A stretch of DNA of 64,000 nt, from positions 372,001-436,000 of the forward strand of contig OZ025713.1 of assembly GCA_964019335.1 (NCBI GenBank), read 5' to 3'. The position numbers and the translations under genes were made by a program. The notes below the pieces were generated by a model that saw only the letters and a program-made list of their open reading frames with translations, searched no databases and had not been told where the DNA came from. This document shows, piece by piece, positions 19,779-28,757 of the stretch (within the stretch, counting starts at the first letter, position 1; the number at the start of each line of letters is the position of its first letter). The stretch is from Diplonema japonicum (lineage: Eukaryota; Euglenozoa; Diplonemea; Diplonemida; Diplonemidae).

Positions 19779-22700
19779 TCACACCCGCTCCCTGTTCAAC
19801 CAGCTGTCCCTCCTGTCTACACTATCCTCGATCATCACTCTAGTGTAAGAGCTGAGGCTCTCCGTCCTTGAGATCGCCTCGAGACCACTTCGGTTAGTAG
19901 ATGAGCTGAGCAGGATGCTTGTCGGTTCCTCGTAGGGCTCCGGCATCAAGTCCTCCACCCTCATCAAACAAGGCCTCATCTGAGCGTCCATGTTTTCTTG
20001 CAACCGTGTGCGCCTGCCATCGCACAAGATGTAGACCTCAGATATGAGGTCAAGGACGACCTTCCCCAGTAGGATGAAGACGGCGCCCAGCATCAGATTC
20101 GACGCGATAGTGAAGGTAGGGTGCTTGAGGTCCCCCGCGTAGTAACCGCAGCCCGCCAAGCCTAGCGAGGCTGCTTGCAAACCGAGCATTACAAAATCAA
20201 CAGCAGAGTCCCGCTGCCTGGCGTGCGGCCAGATTAAAGCTTCGCACACCAACATGATTGCGAACACTGCAGAGGTGAAGAGCTTCTTGTGCCCGCACCC
20301 CACATAGTCCTCTGTCTCCGCGGCTTGCATCGCAGAGATGGCAAGCGAGCCTGCAAACTCCACAACAGCATACCATGCGACCTCCTCCCTGTACACCCGC
20401 ACCATCGATGTCCACCGCTGCACCCAGAAGCACGACTTCTTTGTGTTGACCCACTCACCCTCTCCAATAAGCATTCTCTTTGCACCCGTGCAGCCCTTCT
20501 CCAACATGTACACAGCATGATACGGGACACCTCTGCGGACAGCCATGAAGACCCCCACAGGGACCATCATGCACATGGCCATGCTGCAGATGCCTACCAC
20601 CAGCCCTGCTACACCCGGCGGGTGGATTATAAGGTTGATGGAGCCCAGGGTCGTGCCTTGGTAGAACAGCAAGAAGACGAACAACGGTGCGGAAGGGAAG
20701 CGCATCCACCCCTGTGTGTCCAGACCCTCGAACAGCTTCGGGAATATCACCGCCCCACCGAGACTGGCAATTTGGACCAGCAGGTAGCAGAGGGCTGTGA
20801 ATCCTAATGTTATGGCGAAGTTCCCCACGACGATGCCCAGGGACTCGCTGCCCCACACCTCCATCTGCGTAGGGTGCAGCGCGCGAGGAAGCTTTTGCTT
20901 CCCATCAATATGGCAGCCCATACTCACCACCACCAGTCGAGTCGCTGCCCCCGCCCCGGCTCCTGCTGCCAACGCAGAGCCTGCTGCCGCCATCGAACCA
21001 ACTGTGTTTATCTCTCCTTCTCTAGTAGGGGCATCCGGTGCTGCGGTGGCAGGAACGGGTGTCAGAGGCGGCATGGTTGCAGGGGCACTGGTAGCAGGAG
21101 CAATAGTGGGTGTTGCTGTTGCAGGGGCAATGGTTGGGTTTGCTGTAGCAGGGGCAATGGTAGGGTTTGCTGTTGCAGGGGCAGTCGTAGGGACTGCCGT
21201 CGGGATCAACGTGGTAGGCGCAAGAGTGGGCTGGGCAGTGTCGGGTGGCAATGTTGCGGGTGCTGGCGTGTCCGGGGCTTGGGTCGAAGGAGCCTGTGTA
21301 GCAGGGAACGAAGTTGCAGGGGGGTTGGTGTCAGGGGCTGAAGTAGGTGGCGCAAACGTGGGGGGTGCATTGGTGTCAGGAGCGGCTGTGTCTGGTGCAG
21401 GTGTATCGGGTGGGCTGGTAGGCGGTGCCAGTGTGTCTGGTGCAGGTGTATTGGGTGGGTTGGTAGGCGGCGCCAGAGTGTCCGGTGCTGGTGTGTCAGG
21501 TGCCCGAGTATCTGGTGCAACAGTATCGGGTGCAACAGTTTCAGGTGCATCAGTGTGAGGTGCAGCCGTTTTAGGAACAGGTGTCCTTGGGGCAGGTGTG
21601 TCTGGCGCTGACGTAGGAGGCACACGTGTTTCCGGAGCTGGAGTGTCCGGTGCATCTGTTGGGGGTACAAGGGTGTCAGGAACAGTGGTGTCAGGAAACG
21701 GCGTGTCTGGAGCAGATGTGTCCGGTGGGATCGTAGGCGGTGCCACGGTATCAGGAAACGGCGTATCCGGCACAGGCGTGTCTGGAGCAGGTGTTTCAGG
21801 AGCAGAGGTGTCCGGGAAAGGTGTATCTGGCGCCATTGTGGGCACGGCTGTGTCCGGAGCAGGAGTGTCGGGTGCGGGAGTGTCCGGCGCCGGGGTGTCA
21901 GCGACAGGGACGTCTGTGATGTCAACGACGACAAGCCCGTAGCTGTCCTGGCACATGAAGACGTAGTCGCCGACGAGACGGAGCGGTTGCTTCGCTGTGC
22001 CACCCACAGACAACCTGTCGATGGGGCTGAAGGAGGGGTTGTTGAAGACGTCAGTCAGAAGCGTGTCCTTCGACGACGTGAAGAGCACTGTGCCGATGCG
22101 GGCGATGCCCACAATGCCTGCCGTCAGCCCAGTGATGAACTGCGAGCGAAGCGGCCATGTGGCCAGCGAGGGGTCGGAGGCATCCACCTCGTCGACGAAG
22201 TACTCGGAGGCGATGAAGACGTCCTTCCCGTCAACAGTGTCGACTGCTGTACCGATGCCAGGGAGGCCGAAGTCGCCTAAGAGGGTGAGCTCAAAGGTGG
22301 TGGGGTTGATAGCGAAGATCACGTGCGCGTGTGAGTGGTTGAAGGTCCCTACCGCGTGCAGGTGCATGGTGCCCTGGTGCACTTGGATGTCGTTGCAAAC
22401 ATCCATTTTGATATAATCAGTGAGCACAGGCACATTTCCTGACGTATCGAAGACTCTGATGCCTGTGTTGATGCATACATAGACTACAGAGCTGGAGGGG
22501 ACTTTCGCTAGCGACACACCATTGGGGTACATCGGATCATCGACACTACTTCCCAAAAGGGCGGGGGCTGATGGAGTGGTGACATCTAGCTTCACTAGAG
22601 TGCCCCTGCTCCCTGTGATGTAACATGTGTCACCCTCCACCAGCACCGCTCTCGTGTCTTCTCCTGTGTACTTCCCAACCTCTGTTAAAGCTCTAGTGGG

Positions 22701-22886
22701 GTTCGCTATGTTCGGTAGACCACTGAAGTCCACTACAACCATCCCTCCCCCTTGGTCCCCTACGAACGCCAGGTTCCCTTTGATGCTCAGTCCTTGTGCA
22801 CCGTTGGCGTTCTCGTAACGGCCTGCCACCTTCTGCCCCATGCTGCTTGTCGCCAGCAGCAGGGAAGCTAAGATTATGTGTTTCAT
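19779..22886 (-). CDS. Stalked membrane protein: LVIVD-type propeller, Pro/Thr stalk, multi-pass domain
   Basis: A 1035-residue protein. Residues 1-17 are a signal peptide. About 20-330 contains repeats with the LVIVD-type pattern (for example GLVVVDITDVP and GGMVVVDFSGLP), expected to form an extracellular beta-propeller. About 331-620 is a stalk of PDTPAPDT-type repeats, likely O-glycosylated. About 680-960 holds roughly seven hydrophobic segments (for example around IVVGNFAITLGFTALCYLL, and CSMAMCMMVPVGVFMAV). The last ~75 residues are a hydrophilic Ser/Arg-rich tail, presumably cytosolic. The architecture suggests a cell-surface receptor or adhesin; ligand and signalling partner are unknown. 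ATG at 22886 is the first in-frame start and gives a proper signal peptide; stop TGA. Similar Pro/Thr-stalk proteins are, to my knowledge, common in free-living euglenozoans. Confidence 0.8.
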   Translation of the reverse strand: MKHIILASLLLATSSMGQKVAGRYENANGAQGLSIKGNLAFVGDQGGGMVVVDFSGLPNIANPTRALTEVGKYTGEDTRAVLVEGDTCYITGSRGTLVKLDVTTPSAPALLGSSVDDPMYPNGVSLAKVPSSSVVYVCINTGIRVFDTSGNVPVLTDYIKMDVCNDIQVHQGTMHLHAVGTFNHSHAHVIFAINPTTFELTLLGDFGLPGIGTAVDTVDGKDVFIASEYFVDEVDASDPSLATWPLRSQFITGLTAGIVGIARIGTVLFTSSKDTLLTDVFNNPSFSPIDRLSVGGTAKQPLRLVGDYVFMCQDSYGLVVVDITDVPVADTPAPDTPAPDTPAPDTAVPTMAPDTPFPDTSAPETPAPDTPVPDTPFPDTVAPPTIPPDTSAPDTPFPDTTVPDTLVPPTDAPDTPAPETRVPPTSAPDTPAPRTPVPKTAAPHTDAPETVAPDTVAPDTRAPDTPAPDTLAPPTNPPNTPAPDTLAPPTSPPDTPAPDTAAPDTNAPPTFAPPTSAPDTNPPATSFPATQAPSTQAPDTPAPATLPPDTAQPTLAPTTLIPTAVPTTAPATANPTIAPATANPTIAPATATPTIAPATSAPATMPPLTPVPATAAPDAPTREGEINTVGSMAAAGSALAAGAGAGAATRLVVVSMGCHIDGKQKLPRALHPTQMEVWGSESLGIVVGNFAITLGFTALCYLLVQIASLGGAVIFPKLFEGLDTQGWMRFPSAPLFVFLLFYQGTTLGSINLIIHPPGVAGLVVGICSMAMCMMVPVGVFMAVRRGVPYHAVYMLEKGCTGAKRMLIGEGEWVNTKKSCFWVQRWTSMVRVYREEVAWYAVVEFAGSLAISAMQAAETEDYVGCGHKKLFTSAVFAIMLVCEALIWPHARQRDSAVDFVMLGLQAASLGLAGCGYYAGDLKHPTFTIASNLMLGAVFILLGKVVLDLISEVYILCDGRRTRLQENMDAQMRPCLMRVEDLMPEPYEEPTSILLSSSTNRSGLEAISRTESLSSYTRVMIEDSVDRRDSWLNRERV
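21040..21900 (-). repeat. Pro/Thr stalk coding repeat
   Basis: Variable 12-24-bp units encoding PDTPA-, PPTxAP- and PATANPTI-type peptides within the propeller-stalk gene; prone to length change. Confidence 0.8.
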
Positions 22887-23343
22887 CTTGTTCCTTCCCA
22901 GAGCATTGCTCTTTTCTTTCGTTTCCCTCTATATAAAACTGTCGGGTTGGGGGTTTTATTTTATTTTACTGCGGTAAAGAAAAAGAAAATAATAGGAGTC
23001 GGTTTACATAAAACCCAATAAAGGGGAGGGAGAGACAAAGCAGAGAAGAGTGTAACACCGCGCTTCATATCTCCACAGATCAAAGCTACACATTGGGGGT
23101 TTTCAAGAAAAAGAGAAAGAGAAGAAGAAGAAAAAAGAAAACCCACATGACAATGCTCTGGGTCTTCTAGAAGTACGATAGTCAAAAAAAAGCGTGGTAG
23201 GTGGAAAACCAGGACAGTAGAGAAGGGGGAAGGGGGTACGTGAATAAAAAGTATAACGTCCTCAATACAACCGCCAAACGCTTCGACATTGCTTCTCTTT
23301 TCTTCTTTGCTTTATTTATTTTTTTTATTTTTTTTTAATCCGT
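22887..23343. other. Intergenic DNA, no gene seen
   Basis: AT-rich DNA between two minus-strand genes, with a purine-rich run at about 23105-23140. A CTATATAAA stretch lies about 50 bases upstream of the receptor-like gene's ATG. Confidence 0.5.
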
Positions 23344-24591
23344 TCAGCATATTGTACAGCGAATTCTCTTTTTCTTTGCCTTGGTTTTCGGCAGGGGGGG
23401 ACCAATTTCCGCACGTCGCCTGACGAAGGGGACCCGCCTTTCCTCAGGCACAGCGGTGCCTCCCAGGAAATTAACATCAACATGCTGCAAGTTCACCAAA
23501 CCAGTTACATCAACACAGCGCAGCGCACTACAGTCCGCGGCGAAGTCCGTACCTATGGTAATGACACTGCTGAGGGGGGCTAGATCGAGCGCAGTGAGCG
23601 ACGTGTTGTGGGAGAGGAAGGAATCCTCGATGGACATGAGGCACCCCAAGGGCGACAGGTCAAGCGAAGCCAGCGCTGTGCATCGCGACATGAAACGGTA
23701 GCCCACAGACCGCACGCGACACAAAGGGGCAAGATCCACAGTGGTCAACCCTTCACACCCACACAGAAAGAAACTCTCCACAGCGTCTAACCTTGTGAAC
23801 ACTGAGAGGTCGATCTCCCGCAACCCCGAACACTGATAAAGAAACGAGAACCCAATCGAGGAAACGGAGCTCAGCGGGGACAAGTCGACGGTGGTGAGGC
23901 CCTTGCATCCTGCAAGAAACGAAAATTCTATAGTGGTCAGGCCCTTCAAGCCAGAGAGGTCAATAGAGGAAAGCGACTCGCAGCCCTCTAGAAACCCTCC
24001 CCTGACACAGCGCAGATCTTCTTCAGTGTCACACAACATAATCTGTTGAAGGGCCTCACACTGTGCTAGGAAGTGCTGCCCGATGGCGCGGAGGTGGCGG
24101 AGGTTGGAGATATCAACAGTTATTAGGGTGGTACAACCCCGCAAGAAGCCATGCTCGATACATGTGACACAGCCGGTGGGGGCAGTGACCTTAAGATGCC
24201 GTAGACCTTGAGGGAGATGGAACTTTTCTAGCTGCAGGCGTACGGCTGTTGAGGCGTCGATGACTAGCACCATGTCGGGGTCGATCGTCAGCTGCTTTTC
24301 TATGCTGTCTAGCTGGCCTGCCAGTTCCCTTAGCAACACCTTTCGTGTCCGGTTTCCTTCTTGCATAATAACTTCACACCCATCCCCTAGGCACGTCCGC
24401 CATATGGGCTCGCTCTCCTCTCCCCCTCCTGCTTTGAGCAGTGTTTCTTGGTGGTATAGCAAGAAGGCATCTTCTTGAACGTGAACCGCAATTGCTGTTT
24501 TTTTATACAGATCTTTAACTGTGTTGCTCCCTTCAATGTCTACATCGTGTGCTGTCCCATCGGGTGTCTTGATGAAGACAGTGATGCTCAT
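23344..24591 (-). CDS. Ubiquitin-like plus BspA-type LRR protein (divergent member)
   Basis: A 415-residue protein. Residues 1-75 look ubiquitin-like: it opens MSITVFIKTPDGTAHDVDI, followed by a helix with DLYKKTA and a LLYHQETLL strand, matching the order of ubiquitin's first strands and helix. A linker follows, then from about residue 130 to 395 a series of ~23-residue leucine-rich repeats of the FLxxCxxLxxIDLSxLxxLxxIG type (BspA/LRR_5 class). The C-terminus is basic (KTKAKKKRIR) and ends CTIC, a possible prenylation-type CaaX-like end. The longer frame upstream of 24591 is low-complexity Lys/Pro/Phe and is unlikely to be translated. Same architecture as the genes at 53398 and 61214, but its repeats have diverged and are not near-identical copies. 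Confidence 0.8.
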   Translation of the reverse strand: MSITVFIKTPDGTAHDVDIEGSNTVKDLYKKTAIAVHVQEDAFLLYHQETLLKAGGGEESEPIWRTCLGDGCEVIMQEGNRTRKVLLRELAGQLDSIEKQLTIDPDMVLVIDASTAVRLQLEKFHLPQGLRHLKVTAPTGCVTCIEHGFLRGCTTLITVDISNLRHLRAIGQHFLAQCEALQQIMLCDTEEDLRCVRGGFLEGCESLSSIDLSGLKGLTTIEFSFLAGCKGLTTVDLSPLSSVSSIGFSFLYQCSGLREIDLSVFTRLDAVESFFLCGCEGLTTVDLAPLCRVRSVGYRFMSRCTALASLDLSPLGCLMSIEDSFLSHNTSLTALDLAPLSSVITIGTDFAADCSALRCVDVTGLVNLQHVDVNFLGGTAVPEERRVPFVRRRAEIGPPLPKTKAKKKRIRCTIC

Positions 24592-24709
24592 TGGGCTGTG
24601 GGGTCTTGTGTGGTCTTGCGTGTTTAAAAAGAAGAAGAAGGAGAAGAGAAGAAGAAAGAGGGGGGGGGGGGGGGGGGGGGATCGTAAATAATCGACGGTT
24701 TTTTGTGTT

Positions 24710-24742
<33 letters not shown>

Positions 24743-25364
24743 CACCGTTGTCTTTTCAAAGGCTTACGACTTTTCTTTTTTTTTTTTTCTTCTCCTTTTT
24801 TTCCCCCCCACCATGGGTGGTATAAGAAAGAAAATGGAGAAAAAGAACAGGGGGAAAAAAAAAAGAATTCAGCTTACAGACTTTGGCGAGGAGGGGAAGA
24901 TTTTGAAGCTACACATTCAGTGCCTTTAGTCCATTTTTTTTTTTTTTTTTTCCGGGCCTCTAAAAAAGGTAAATGGACGAAGCACACAGCACACACGACA
25001 TATCAATACCATAACGTTACTTTTTTTTTTTTTTTTTTTTTTTTTCTGGGTATCGCAAGTGCCCAGGCCACTTTTTGACCTAATTAAAAACCAGGATAAA
25101 TTGGTCGGTACACCGCATATGCTATGTACCGGGGGAACCCCCCCAGTGCACGTGAGAGATAGAGAGAAAGGGAGAGAGAGGGGGGAAACAAACCAGATAA
25201 GGGGAGAGACACAGGAAGAATACACTCTCGTAGCCACAACCGAGAAATATGGAGCGGCTTGTAACACATAAAAAAAAGGAGAATAAGTGGAAAGCACATA
25301 ACTATTTTTTTTTTTTTTTGTCCTCCCACTTTTCTTTTTTCTCTTTTTTCTTTTTTTTTTTTTC
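24592..25364. other. Intergenic DNA with G, T and purine tracts
   Basis: Holds a G tract (about 24661-24680), T tracts (about 24714-24740, 24935-24950, 25021-25045) and a GAGAGAAAGGGAGAGAG run near 25155. A short GC-normal stretch at 25050-25270 has no recognisable product. Confidence 0.5.
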
Positions 25365-26702
25365 CTAAGCAAAATCTGCATTCGCCTGCAAAACAGGATC
25401 AGCCATCTTACCCTTACTTTGTTTCTCTTTACTGAAATAGTCAAAAACAACGGTCAAGCCGAAGGCGAACACGGAGCTGATCAAGGTAACAAGCCAAGTA
25501 TCATGGTAGCACGCGTCCCCCGAGCAGGACCCTGAACCAGACGTGTGGGAGTTGTACACAGAGGCCTGGTAAGGCTGGAAAATCCAAGGCCCCACTGCAG
25601 AGGCACAAATAAGAACACCCCAGTTAAGCCCGAAGGACATCTCACCAAATTCAGATGAGGTCAGAATAGGCACGACGCACCACTGCCCTCCGAAGGACAT
25701 CCCAGTCAGTGCTGCGGATGCAATGATCGCACTTTCGAAAGCGAAGAAAAGCAAGACCTGTGCGATGACGAGGAACAGCATCACAACAACCAACAGCAGA
25801 GAGACACGGTAGCCCTTGTGCACGAAGGCTGACGAGGCGGCTCCTAATAGAAATCGGAAACTCCCTCCTGAGATGCTTGCCACAAGAGGGATGGACGTAC
25901 TTAACGAGCTCCCCCCTGAAGGGTGTATCGCAGTAGCAATGTCGCCAGCGTTGTTCACAAGCTGCAAGGCGGTGCCTTGGCCTATCATGAACAGCACAAA
26001 CAGCAACCAGTATGATAGTGATTTCAACGCAGCGTACCTAGAAGCCTCCCTGTGCCCTGCCCCGCCGGAAAGGGAGCTCTCCTTCTCCGCACCGTCGTTC
26101 ACAAGCGCTGCCTGTTCCTCGTCTTCAGCATCGTGCTCCGGTCGCTTCAAGACAGCACACCCCAACACGCTCACCGTGATTATGCTGCAAGCACATGTCA
26201 CCATGAATGCCGAGACAGACATCCCACTTGCTGAGTATATTAACGTGTAGATACCAGCGGAGAAGCCAAACACACAGTCAAGAAGGCCTATCGTCACCCC
26301 GTGAAGGTTCTTCGGGAAGCTTTGGTAGCTTGTTAAGGCTGCCATGTACAGGAAGGTGGAGCCTTGCCCCACACCAGCCATTTCCATGGCGATTGCCCAC
26401 CATGAGTCCTGCACCTTGTGCTGGATGGACAGAGTGAGGAGGAGAAACGACAGCCCGCTGATAAGGCCCCCTATGACGCAGCATAGCTTCGGGCCGCCAA
26501 AGTCTGAAGCCATACCCACAAAGGCGGCAAAGCAGAACCCGACATTTCCTATGGTGATGATGCGGCTGCTTTGTTCATCGTCGAGGTTGCACTCGCTTTT
26601 CAAATCGTCGCTGAAAGCACCGTAAGCGTACAGCACACCGGACACCGACATCATGAGCAAAGACACACACAACCTTATCAGTGACTGGGCGGTCACTTCC
26701 AT
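25365..26702 (-). CDS. Major facilitator superfamily transporter, nodulin-like type
   Basis: A 445-residue polytopic membrane protein with about twelve hydrophobic segments. It opens with an RLCVSLLMMSVSGVLYAYG first helix, which resembles nodulin-like/oxalate-formate-type MFS carriers (YAYGAFS, then GVGQG in the fourth helix region, and a loop rich in Asp/Glu in the middle). The hydrophilic loop near the middle (PEHDAEDEEQAALVNDGAEK) separates two six-helix halves. The substrate cannot be told. I chose the ATG at 26702; the open frame extends 37 codons upstream through Phe- and Lys-rich low-complexity sequence that is probably leader. A GGGGGTTTTCAG stretch 15 bases upstream (AG at about 26717-26718) is a plausible splice acceptor. 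Confidence 0.8.
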   Translation of the reverse strand: MEVTAQSLIRLCVSLLMMSVSGVLYAYGAFSDDLKSECNLDDEQSSRIITIGNVGFCFAAFVGMASDFGGPKLCCVIGGLISGLSFLLLTLSIQHKVQDSWWAIAMEMAGVGQGSTFLYMAALTSYQSFPKNLHGVTIGLLDCVFGFSAGIYTLIYSASGMSVSAFMVTCACSIITVSVLGCAVLKRPEHDAEDEEQAALVNDGAEKESSLSGGAGHREASRYAALKSLSYWLLFVLFMIGQGTALQLVNNAGDIATAIHPSGGSSLSTSIPLVASISGGSFRFLLGAASSAFVHKGYRVSLLLVVVMLFLVIAQVLLFFAFESAIIASAALTGMSFGGQWCVVPILTSSEFGEMSFGLNWGVLICASAVGPWIFQPYQASVYNSHTSGSGSCSGDACYHDTWLVTLISSVFAFGLTVVFDYFSKEKQSKGKMADPVLQANADFA

Positions 26703-28757
26703 TTTTTTTTTTTCTCCTGAAAACCCCCTTGTTGTTAAGGAGTGGCGGGACAAGCACTGTAAACCGGAAGGAGGGGGAGAAAAGAAGAAGGGAAAAAAAA
26801 AGGGTTCTAGCATTTTTTTTTTTCCTTCTTTTTTATGTCAAAAAATGGGATATGTGGGGGTGGGGGGGTGAGAAAAAAAGAGTGTCAACGCGAGAAACAT
26901 CAAAAATCTTTTTTTCTTACAATGGAAACTTCTTCGGTTTGCAGGGCCCATGAAAAAACAAAAAAAAAAAAATTGAAAACAAAAGGGATGAGTTAGCTCT
27001 CCAAACAAACAAGTTTGGAGAGAGGAAAGGAAAGGACGGGGATGACCTTTGAAAGTGCTTTTTTTTTTCTTCTTTTTTGTTGTGTTGTTCTATGAAATTG
27101 GTCGCTTTCGTTCCTTTTTTTTTTTTTTTTTTTTTTTTCTTTTATATTTTTATGTTTGATCGAGAAGAGAAATTCCTTTTTATTAGGATAAAAAGAAGTG
27201 TGTGCAAAGACTACCAACATGAGAAACCCAAGAGGGGATGATTTAAAAAAAAAAAAATAATAATAAAATAAAATAAAATAAATAAAAAGAAATCCCCAAA
27301 AGGGGGGCCCTGTCTTCAGGGCCCATCTCTACTTATGGCTTGTCCCACACACACAGGAAGGAAAACAAAGGAGAGAAAGAAGAGTGGAAAAGAAAAAGGA
27401 GGGGGGAGGGAGGACTATAACGCCCCCCTCCCGGATCAAATTGTACAATATGAGGCTGTCCAAATGCCATCGAAGGCGGTGTGGCACCAGATCACTTCCC
27501 TTGCTGCTGACTACCATAACCACTAGCCAACGATACTTCGATTCGCCTATAAAGGACAATGTATTTGTTAATGTAGTTGGGGAGGGGAGGGGGGGTGGCC
27601 ACAAAGGGTCTTAAACCTTGCCCTTTAGCCTTGGTTGCGTTCCTTTGTTCTGGTTCGATTTTCAATTGAATTCAAGGGGGGGGAGGGGGACTTCTTTTTT
27701 TTTTTTTGGCAGTGGACTTCAAAGAAGAAAAAAAAAACTAAACTCGTACTGCGGAATTAAGTAAAATTGAGGGGGGGGGGGGGTAAAATAAAAACCACAA
27801 GTATTTCAGTCCAATGTACTTTCTGTCCCGAGTGATCGAAAGTTCATTATTTGTTATGGTTTTTTTTTTTTTTTTTTTCTTTTTTTTCTTTTTTTTTTCT
27901 TTCTTTTTTTTTCTCACTGTTTCTAAGGTAAAAAAAAAAGAAAAGGAAATAAAATTAAAATAAAAAAGAAGAAGAAGAAAAGGGGGGGAAGGGTTTAAAA
28001 AGAGAAAAGAATATATGAGATAAAATGATGTCTTTGTGAGACGCCCCCATTGAAGAAAAGTGAAGGAAGGGCATGACAGAAGAACTAAAAAAGATTTTTT
28101 TTTTCTGTTTTCCAGCTAAAGAAAAACTGCTGTTTACAGCACCGAACTAAGAGAAGAAATCTGCAAAGTCCAGCACAATTAGGTAAATAGTGTACACGTT
28201 CGCCTGGCTGGCTACACATGTTCTCTCAGCGTTCTTTTTTATTTTCTCTTTTTTTTTCACAAAAACCGCTTTTCGTCGTGGGGGGGGGGGGGGGGGGGGA
28301 GGTAATTATGGTGTTCATTTTTTTTTCTTTTTTCATCTTTTCTTCCCCCTTCTTTCATTTCACCCGTGGCACATGGTCCAACAGCCAAAACAAAAGGGGT
28401 TGAAAGGTCAAGACAGTGTCCTTTTCCTTTTCCTTTCTTCCTTCACCCATTACCGCTTAGAAAGTGGGGAAATTAAAATTGTATAAATAGGGGGGAAAAA
28501 AAAGGGGGGGGTTGCCAAAAGAGAGGGAACTAAGCACCTTCTCACCAACAAAACTTCGACCTCCCAAGCAGGCTGGGACAGGAAGGGAATAGATAGACGG
28601 GTAGCTTCAGCAGACACGTGCCACGAGCAGGCCGAGGCGGGGGACATCACAGGTGGCGCACGCCTGCAGCACTGCCTGAGCGGTGCAAATGAGCAGGAGC
28701 GTGGGCATAATGAGAATTTAAAGGAAAAGGTAAGAAAATAACGAGACCAGACAAGCT
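26703..28757. other. Low-complexity intergenic stretch
   Basis: About 2 kb with T tracts (27115-27139, 27861-27879), a G tract (28278-28300) and A/T-rich sequence. The 28510-28740 part has normal composition and is probably the 3' untranslated region of the CUB-WSC gene. No gene supported. Confidence 0.5.

Noticed and set aside
20797-21558. Gly/Val/Ala-rich plus-strand frame (VSGAGVSGA repeats)
   Set aside because: It is the antisense of the Pro/Thr stalk repeat and has no independent support.
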